A stretch of 9,411 nucleotides of DNA from an uncultured Actinomycetes bacterium (GTDB taxonomy: Bacteria > Actinomycetota > Acidimicrobiia > Acidimicrobiales > Microtrichaceae): positions 1 to 9,411 of the forward strand of contig CAIYXG010000068.1 in assembly GCA_903930035.1 (NCBI GenBank), read 5' to 3'. The position numbers were made by a program, and so were the translations under genes. The notes beneath the pieces were generated by a model. The model had not been told where the DNA came from. It saw only the letters and a list, made by a program, of their open reading frames with translations, and did no database searches. Of this stretch, positions 4,951-9,411 are shown one piece after another. Numbering within the stretch: position 1 is the stretch's first letter; each line of letters opens with the position of its first letter.

Positions 4951-6309
4951 ATGCCGGGGGACGAGTCAGCGACGCAGGGGACGACGACCGTCCTGCGGGC
5001 CGACTGGGTGCTGACCGTGGACGCCCGCGACCGGGTCCTGGCCGACGGTGCCGTGGCCGTCGCCGACGGCGCGCTCGTCGCCGTGGGCCCCGCCGACGAG
5101 GTGCTCGCCGCGCACCCGGGCGCGGAGGTGGAGCACCTGCGCGGCCACGCCCTGCTGCCGGGCCTGGTCAACGCGCACACGCACTTCGGCATGACGATGT
5201 TCCGCGGCTACGCGGACGACCGCGACCTGCAGGACTTCCTGGGGGTGGTCATCCCGGCCGAGGAACGGGTGCTGGACCCGGACCGGGTGCGGCTGGCGAC
5301 CCGGGCCGCCGCGGTGGAGAGCGTGCTGGCCGGTGTGACGACGGCGCTCGACATGTACTTCTTCCACGCCGACGGCACGGCCGGCGCCGACGAGGTCGGC
5401 ATGCGGCTCCAGACCGGCCAGCTGGTGGTGGACGTCCCGGGCCCCGAGGGGTGGACCTGGGAGCAGCGCCTCGAGGGCGCCGAGCAGTGGCTCGCCGGGC
5501 GCCCCGCCCGGCCGGGGTGGCGGCCCGTGGTGGCGCCCCACTCCACCTACGCGGTGTCGCCCGAGCACCTGGCGGCCGTGGCCGACCTGGCCGCCCGGCA
5601 CGACGCCGCCGTGCACGTGCACGCGTCCGAGAGCGCGGGCGAGCTCGACCTGGTGGCGTCGCTCCACGGACGCCGGCCCCTGCAGGTGCTCGACGACGTC
5701 GGGCTCCTGCGGCCCGGGACGGTCCTGGCCCACGCGGTCTGGCTCGACGACGACGAGGTGGCCCGCGTCGCCTCCACCGGCACGGCGGTCGCCCACTGCC
5801 CGGCCTCCAACCTGAAGCTGGCGTCCGGCGTGGCCCGGGTCCCCGAGCTGCTCGCCGCCGGGGCCGTGGTGGGCATCGGGACCGATGGCCCGGCGTCGTC
5901 CAACGACCTCGACATGTTCGTGGCCCTGCGGCTCGCCGCGCTGCTCCACAAGGGGGCGGCGCCGAGCGCCACCGCCGGGACCGCGGCCGGTGCCGCGGCC
6001 CTGCCCGCGGCGCAGGTGCTCCGGATGGCGACCGCCGGCGGTGCCGCGGCCGTCGGGCTGGGCGCGGACGTCGGCGCGCTCGAGGTGGGCCGCCGTGCGG
6101 ACCTGCTCGCGGTCGACCTGGACCAGCCGCACACCCAGCCCGTGTTCGACCCGGTCTCGACCGTCGTCTACGCCGCCGGTCGTGGCGACGTGCGCCACGT
6201 GTGGGTCGAGGGGCGGCCGGTGGTGCGCGACGGGTCGACCGTGCGCGTGGCCCGCGACGAGGTGGTGGCCGACCTCCGGGCCCTGCAGCGCGCCGTCGAC
6301 CCGCGCTGA
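4951..6309 (+). CDS. Amidohydrolase family protein, MTA/SAH deaminase-like
   Basis: A 452-residue metal-dependent hydrolase with the amidohydrolase TIM barrel and flanking beta-sandwich. Metal ligands visible are H76 and H78 (NAHTH), H224 (VHVHASE, with E227 as the likely proton carrier), H261 (HAVW) and D312 (GTDGPASSNDLDM, 310-322). H197 in PHSTYAVS matches the substrate-contacting His of the group. The pattern fits the ATZ/TRZ and MtaD/SsnA-like deaminases, which remove ammonia from S-adenosylhomocysteine, 5'-methylthioadenosine or related heterocycles. The exact substrate is not decided by sequence. A short Ala/Gly-rich insertion (about 338-350) lies between LLHK and LPAAQVLRMAT, where relatives are shorter. 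The C-terminal VGALEVGRRADLLAVDLD (374-391) is the conserved sandwich strand. ATG 4951 is supported by the -10 box 6 nt upstream. The gene is divergent from the LLM oxidoreductase gene, and no pathway partner is adjacent. Confidence 0.9.
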   Translation: MPGDESATQGTTTVLRADWVLTVDARDRVLADGAVAVADGALVAVGPADEVLAAHPGAEVEHLRGHALLPGLVNAHTHFGMTMFRGYADDRDLQDFLGVVIPAEERVLDPDRVRLATRAAAVESVLAGVTTALDMYFFHADGTAGADEVGMRLQTGQLVVDVPGPEGWTWEQRLEGAEQWLAGRPARPGWRPVVAPHSTYAVSPEHLAAVADLAARHDAAVHVHASESAGELDLVASLHGRRPLQVLDDVGLLRPGTVLAHAVWLDDDEVARVASTGTAVAHCPASNLKLASGVARVPELLAAGAVVGIGTDGPASSNDLDMFVALRLAALLHKGAAPSATAGTAAGAAALPAAQVLRMATAGGAAAVGLGADVGALEVGRRADLLAVDLDQPHTQPVFDPVSTVVYAAGRGDVRHVWVEGRPVVRDGSTVRVARDEVVADLRALQRAVDPR

Positions 6310-6310
6310 G

Positions 6311-6322
6311 CCCGGCGCCGGG
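6311..6322. terminator. Short palindromic hairpin after the amidohydrolase stop
   Basis: CCCGGCGCCGGG begins 2 nt after the TGA at 6307-6309 and is perfectly self-complementary. It can form only a 4-bp stem with a GCGC loop, without a T tract. It may weakly terminate the amidohydrolase transcript ahead of the next promoter, but could also be chance in such GC-rich DNA. Confidence 0.25.
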
Positions 6323-6329
6323 CGGTGGC

Positions 6330-6335
6330 TACGGT
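6330..6335 (+). promoter_or_regulatory. -10 box (TACGGT) of a leaderless promoter for the small membrane protein
   Basis: TACGGT ends 7 nt before the GTG at 6343. This decides the start: the frame also allows a GTG at 6325, but that codon lies upstream of the box. Confidence 0.45.
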
Positions 6336-6342
6336 GGGGCGA

Positions 6343-6519
6343 GTGAGCGACGAGTACGACGGTCCGGTCCCCGAGGGCGACCCCGTGCCGACGGGCGACG
6401 ACACGGTGTCGCCGCGCCGGTCCCTCGACGGCCGCGGCCGCCGGCTGCTGTGGGAGTTCGTGCTGGGCGTGGCGGTCATGGGCCTCGTGACCCTGCTGCT
6501 CGTGCTGCTCTCCGGCTGA
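6343..6519 (+). CDS. Small hypothetical protein with one C-terminal membrane segment
   Basis: A 58-residue protein that I do not recognise. Residues 1-22 are acidic and Pro-rich, as in DEYDGPVPEGDPVPTGDD. Residues 24-34 are basic (PRRSLDGRGRR). Residues 35-56 form a single hydrophobic segment (LLWEFVLGVAVMGLVTLLLVLL) that ends two residues before the stop. Basic residues directly before the segment predict that the N-terminus stays in the cytoplasm with the C-terminus at or just outside the outer face, like a tail-anchored protein. It lies between the amidohydrolase and aldo/keto reductase genes with 33 and 42 nt gaps and seems to have its own promoter, so no operon partner can be named. The G/C-ending codons and clear topology argue that it is real. 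Its function is unknown. Confidence 0.65.
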   Translation: MSDEYDGPVPEGDPVPTGDDTVSPRRSLDGRGRRLLWEFVLGVAVMGLVTLLLVLLSG

Positions 6520-6548
6520 CGGACCGGGCGGCCCGCGGCGCGGCGTCG

Positions 6549-6554
6549 TAGGGT
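6549..6554 (+). promoter_or_regulatory. -10 box (TAGGGT) of a leaderless promoter for the aldo/keto reductase
   Basis: TAGGGT ends 7 nt before the ATG at 6562, the same geometry as the boxes before the SDR and small membrane protein genes. No purine-rich ribosome binding site lies at the usual distance. Confidence 0.5.
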
Positions 6555-6561
6555 CCTGCGC

Positions 6562-7566
6562 ATGCAGCACCGATTCCTCGGCCGGTCCGGCCTCAAGGTC
6601 AGCGCCATCTCCTACGGCAACTGGATCACCCACGGGTCCCAGGTCGGCGACGACGCCGCCGTGGCCTGCGTCCACGCCGCGCTCGACGCCGGCATCACCA
6701 CCTACGACACCGCCGACGTCTACGCCGGCACCCGGGCCGAGGTCGTGCTGGGCGAGGCGCTCAAGGGTGTGCGGCGCGAGTCCATCGAGCTGTTCACCAA
6801 GGTGTACTGGCCGACGGGGGAGGGCCCCAACGACCGCGGGCTGTCCCGCAAGCACGTCATGGAGTCCTGCCACGCGTCGCTGCGCCGGCTGGGCACCGAC
6901 TACGTCGACCTCTACCAGGCGCACCGGTTCGACCACGAGACGCCGCTCGAGGAGACGATGCTCGCCTTCGCCGACCTGGTCCGCCAGGGCAAGGTCCACT
7001 ACGTCGGCGTGTCGGAGTGGACGGCCGACCAGATCCGTGCGGGCGCCGAGCTGGCCCGCGAGCTCCACGTGCCGTTCGTCTCGAGCCAGCCGCAGTACTC
7101 GCTGCTGTGGCGGGTGATCGAGGACGAGGTCGTGCCGACCTGCGAGGAGCTCGGCCTCAGCCAGATCGTGTGGTCGCCGATCGCACAGGGGGTCCTGACC
7201 GGCAAGTACGCGCCCGGCGCGCAGCTGCCCGAGGGCACGCGCGCGACCGACGAGATGGGCGGCGCCAACTTCGTCGCCAAGTTCCTCCGCGACGAGGTCC
7301 TCGAGCGCGTCGCGCAGGTGGTGCCGCTCGTCGAGGCCGCCGGCCTCACGCCGGCCCAGTTCGCAGTGGCGTGGGTCCTGCGGAACCCCAACGTCGCGTC
7401 GGCCATCGTGGGCGCGTCGCGGCCCGAGCAGCTGACCGAGAACGTGGTCGCCGCCGACCTCGTCCTCGACGACGACCTGGTCGCGCAGGTCGAGGCGGTC
7501 CTCGACCCGGTCGTCGAGCGCGACCCGTCGCGCACCGCGCAGTCCTCGCCGCCGGTCCGGCCCTGA
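6562..7566 (+). CDS. Aldo/keto reductase
   Basis: A 334-residue NADPH-dependent aldo/keto reductase with a TIM-barrel fold. The catalytic tetrad is complete: D49 and Y54 (TYDTADVYAG), K80 (ELFTK) and H121 (LYQAHRFD). The opening RFLGRSGLKVSAISYGNW (4-21), the LRRLGTDYVDLYQAH block (107-121), GKVHYVGVSEW (143-153) and the cofactor-phosphate region IVGASRPEQLTENV (282-295) are typical. The layout with SSQPQYSLLWR (174-184) and WSPIAQGVLTGKY (204-216) places it near the voltage-gated potassium channel beta-subunit/YghZ-like group (AKR6/AKR14). Members reduce aldehydes such as methylglyoxal or glyceraldehyde derivatives; the substrate here is unknown. The last 15 or so residues (Ser/Pro-rich) look disordered. 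It has its own TAGGGT promoter and is followed by a hairpin cluster, so it is probably monocistronic. Confidence 0.94.
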   Translation: MQHRFLGRSGLKVSAISYGNWITHGSQVGDDAAVACVHAALDAGITTYDTADVYAGTRAEVVLGEALKGVRRESIELFTKVYWPTGEGPNDRGLSRKHVMESCHASLRRLGTDYVDLYQAHRFDHETPLEETMLAFADLVRQGKVHYVGVSEWTADQIRAGAELARELHVPFVSSQPQYSLLWRVIEDEVVPTCEELGLSQIVWSPIAQGVLTGKYAPGAQLPEGTRATDEMGGANFVAKFLRDEVLERVAQVVPLVEAAGLTPAQFAVAWVLRNPNVASAIVGASRPEQLTENVVAADLVLDDDLVAQVEAVLDPVVERDPSRTAQSSPPVRP

Positions 7567-7629
7567 GCCGGACCACGCCGGGTGCGCGGCTGGGCAGATG
7601 CCCCAGCCGGCCTTCCCGACCCCCGGTCC

Positions 7630-7656
7630 CGGGCCGTGTTCGGGCCCGTTTCGGGC
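7630..7656 (+). terminator. Overlapping alternative hairpins after the aldo/keto reductase
   Basis: CGGGCC (7630-7635) can pair with GGCCCG (7643-7648) around a 7-nt loop. GCCCG (7644-7648) can instead pair with CGGGC (7652-7656) around TTT. The two hairpins share 7644-7648 and exclude each other. They lie 64-90 nt after the aldo/keto reductase stop and probably end its transcript. No T tract follows. Confidence 0.4.
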
Positions 7657-7737
7657 ACGAATCTCACGCTGAGTAGTTGCCCACGCGCGCTCCGGAGGAA
7701 ACGTCGACCCGCTGCTCCTGAAGGCAGTTCATCGGCC

Positions 7738-7767
7738 TTGACGCCCCTTCCGGGAGCGGTCGAAACT
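7738..7767 (+). promoter_or_regulatory. Candidate promoter for the PKD protein (TTGACG-N18-GAAACT)
   Basis: TTGACG (7738-7743) is a near-consensus -35 box. GAAACT (7762-7767), 18 nt further on, keeps the A and T of a -10 box. Transcription would begin near 7774, giving a leader of about 50 nt with a good ribosome binding site. The rest of the 7567-7822 gap holds only the hairpin cluster and no gene that I can support. Confidence 0.4.
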
Positions 7768-7811
7768 GACGCATTCGCCGAGCGGGGGCACGTTCGGCAG
7801 GGGGCGGATCC

Positions 7812-7819
7812 GGGGAGGA
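7812..7819 (+). promoter_or_regulatory. Ribosome binding site GGGGAGGA deciding the start at 7823
   Basis: A strong Shine-Dalgarno sequence lies 3 nt before the ATG at 7823. It is the clearest ribosome binding site in the window, in contrast to the apparently leaderless genes upstream, and it fixes the start of the exported protein. Confidence 0.7.
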
Positions 7820-7822
7820 TCG

Positions 7823-9411
7823 ATGAAGCGATTTGGGCGACTCGCATCAGCAGCGGCCGTGGTGGTCGTGCTGGGGGCCCTGCTCGTCACGTCGAGCGCC
7901 GACGCGCAGAAGGTCGCCAACCCCGGTGCGTTCTCCATCAACCCGACCGGTGGCTACATCGCCCTCGGCAACCAGCTGCTCGACCTGACGCCCAAGACGG
8001 TCGCAGAGTGCCAGGACGGCATCGACAACAACGACGCCGCCTCCGGCACCGGCGACGGCAAGATCGACTTCGTGGCGCCCGCCGGCAGCGTGGCCGACCC
8101 GCAGTGCGCCTCGGCCGTCGACAACTCCGAGCTGATCCCCGGGGTCCAGCCGCTCGAGACCACCTCGATCAGCGGCACCATCGACGGCGCCGGCAACCTC
8201 TCCATCCCGGCCACGAGCGTCTCGTTCCCGACCTACTACATCAAGGTCGTCAACCCCATCGACGGCGTGCTGTCGGTCGTGTTCGCCAAGGTCAAGGCCG
8301 TCGGCACCCAGACGGGCACGCTCAACCCGCTGAACGGCACCGCCTCGATCCGGCTCAAGTTCTACATCTCGCTCACCGGCAACGCGGCCGGCGTGGACCT
8401 GGGTGCCAACTGCAACATCGGCTCGGCCGGCAGCCCCATCGACGTCAACGCGCTCATCACCGGCGTGACCTCCCCGCCGGCGCCCAACACCGCGATCGGC
8501 GGCGTCAACTACTCCTCCGTCACGGGTGCCGTGACGCTCGTGAACAACTCGTTCGCCGTCCCTGGTGCCGCCGGCTGCCCCGCCTTCCTGATCGACACCA
8601 ACGCCGTCATCAACCAGAACCTGCTGCTGCCCTCGGCGGCGGGCAAGAACACGGTCGTCCTGGCCACCACCACCTCCCCGGTGCTCGGCAAGGGTCTGAT
8701 CGCCAAGATCACCACGACCCCGCTCCTGCTCAACGGCCCGGCGCCGTTCACCGTGGACTTCTCGGCCGCCTCCTCGACGGTCACCAAGACGCCGGCCACC
8801 TACGCGTGGAACTTCGGCGACGGGACCACCGGCTCGGGGGCCGCGGCCTCGCACACCTACGCCAGTGCCGGCACCTACGTCGCCCGGCTGACGCTGACCG
8901 ACCCCGACGGCGACACGGCCACGGTCACCAAGACCATCGTGGTGACGGCGCCACCGCCCAACCAGCCGCCGGTCGCGTCCTTCACGGCGTCGGCCACGTC
9001 GGGCCAGGCCCCGCTGGCCGTGAGCTTTGACGGCAGCGCGTCCTCCGACCCGGACGGCTCGGTCAGCTCGTACTCGTGGAACTTCGGTGACGGCACGTCG
9101 GCCACCGGTGCCACGGCGTCCAAGACGTACAGCACGGCGGGCACCTACTCCGCCGTCCTGACGGTGACCGACAACCAGGGGGCGACGGCGACCACGTCGC
9201 GCACCATCACGGTGACGGCGCCGCCGCCGCCGAACGTGGCGCCGACCGCGTCGTTCACGGCGTCGGCCACCTCGGGCCAGGCCCCGCTGGCCGTGAGCGT
9301 CGACGGCACCGGGTCGTCGGACTCCGACGGCACCATCAGCTCGTACGCGTGGACCTTCGGCGACGGCTCGTCGGCCACCGGGTCGACCGCGTCGAAGACC
9401 TACACGACGGC
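7823..9411 (+). CDS. Exported PKD-domain repeat protein (3' partial)
   Basis: The first 529 residues are visible and the frame is open to the right edge. Residues 1-28 are a Sec signal peptide: basic start MKRFGR, hydrophobic core AAAVVVVLGALLV, and likely cleavage after ADA (26-28). Residues 60-103 hold a Cys/Asp module (ECQDGIDNND, GDGKIDF, PQCASAVDNSE) like the ECxDGxDNDGDGxxD calcium-binding-type motifs of secreted bacterial proteins, here with a short insertion before GDG. Residues 110-290 are a beta-rich domain that I do not recognise; with C63, C95, C197 and C252 it could form two disulphides. Three PKD domains follow at about 297-376, 382-466 and 472 onward, each with W-N/T-F-G-D-G and an HTY or KTY motif. 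They are joined by Pro-rich linkers (TAPPPNQPP, TAPPPPNVAP). PKD domains mediate protein or polysaccharide contacts outside the cell. The C-terminal end (anchor or enzyme) is not visible. A strong ribosome binding site supports the start. Confidence 0.92.
   Translation, partial: MKRFGRLASAAAVVVVLGALLVTSSADAQKVANPGAFSINPTGGYIALGNQLLDLTPKTVAECQDGIDNNDAASGTGDGKIDFVAPAGSVADPQCASAVDNSELIPGVQPLETTSISGTIDGAGNLSIPATSVSFPTYYIKVVNPIDGVLSVVFAKVKAVGTQTGTLNPLNGTASIRLKFYISLTGNAAGVDLGANCNIGSAGSPIDVNALITGVTSPPAPNTAIGGVNYSSVTGAVTLVNNSFAVPGAAGCPAFLIDTNAVINQNLLLPSAAGKNTVVLATTTSPVLGKGLIAKITTTPLLLNGPAPFTVDFSAASSTVTKTPATYAWNFGDGTTGSGAAASHTYASAGTYVARLTLTDPDGDTATVTKTIVVTAPPPNQPPVASFTASATSGQAPLAVSFDGSASSDPDGSVSSYSWNFGDGTSATGATASKTYSTAGTYSAVLTVTDNQGATATTSRTITVTAPPPPNVAPTASFTASATSGQAPLAVSVDGTGSSDSDGTISSYAWTFGDGSSATGSTASKTYTT
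8981..9411 (+). repeat. Tandem 273-nt PKD-encoding repeat (second copy partial)
   Basis: The unit starting at TTC 8981 recurs 273 nt (91 codons) later at 9254. The first 45 nt of the two copies differ at a single position. Beyond that they diverge mildly, for example TTTGAC versus GTCGAC and GACCCG versus GACTCC. The first PKD domain (from about 8711) is clearly more distant in DNA. This points to recent duplication of the last units, which may continue beyond the window. Confidence 0.75.

Noticed and set aside
4934..4951. TTG 4951 as the start of the LLM oxidoreductase
   Set aside because: A TTG that overlaps the divergent ATG and precedes the -10 box is less plausible than the GTG at 4933.
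4966..7068. A 700-codon minus-strand open frame opposite the amidohydrolase and aldo/keto reductase genes
   Set aside because: It encodes low-complexity Arg/Gly/His/Val-rich sequence with no motif and lies antisense to two genes with complete catalytic sites. Long antisense frames are normal where third positions are nearly all G or C.
7657..7822. A riboswitch in the leader of the PKD gene (c-di-GMP or c-di-AMP class)
   Set aside because: I looked for the conserved cores of these classes and did not find them. A covariance-model search would be decisive.
7582..9030. A forward open frame overlapping the PKD gene in another frame
   Set aside because: Its translation is Arg/His/Gln-rich without domains, whereas the frame from 7823 has a ribosome binding site, signal peptide and PKD domains.

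Overview
The window comes from a high-GC actinobacterium. Codons overwhelmingly end in G or C. There is a SigR/RsrA-type sigma/anti-sigma pair, a likely F420-dependent oxidoreductase, and a secreted protein with PKD domains. Several start codons sit 6-7 nt after a TAnnnT-like -10 box, as expected for leaderless actinobacterial transcripts. My best guess is the class Acidimicrobiia, but that is inference from style and gene types, not from a marker gene.

Layout. 1-290: 3' end of a glycine-rich, PGRS-like protein gene (+). 317-1159: short-chain dehydrogenase (+). 1160-1235: convergent gap with two strong hairpins. 1236-2699: aldehyde dehydrogenase (-). 2700-2803: divergent promoter region. 2804-3834: ECF sigma factor overlapping an RsrA-like zinc anti-sigma factor (+). 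3827-4933: luciferase-like monooxygenase-family oxidoreductase (-), its 3' end overlapping the anti-sigma gene by 8 nt. 4934-4950: a 17-nt divergent promoter. 4951-6309: amidohydrolase resembling MTA/SAH deaminases (+). 6343-6519: 58-residue membrane-anchored small protein (+). 6562-7566: aldo/keto reductase (+). 7567-7822: intergenic, with a terminator-like hairpin cluster and a probable promoter. 7823 to the right edge: exported PKD-repeat protein (+), cut off by the window.

How the genes work together. The sigma/anti-sigma pair is the only clear regulatory unit. The anti-sigma factor keeps the exact Cys/His spacing of the redox-sensing zinc site of RsrA, and the sigma factor has SigR-like DNA-binding regions. 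A perfect SigR-type promoter, GGGAAT-N18-GTT, lies inside the 5' end of the sigma gene itself, just before an in-frame GTG. This suggests thiol-stress autoregulation producing long and short sigma isoforms, and it is the most interesting observation here. The four oxidoreductases (SDR, ALDH, LLM and AKR) and the amidohydrolase are individually promoted metabolic genes with no shared pathway visible in the window. Both edge genes encode repetitive, probably extracellular proteins.

I see no tRNA, rRNA, CRISPR array, transposase or attachment site.
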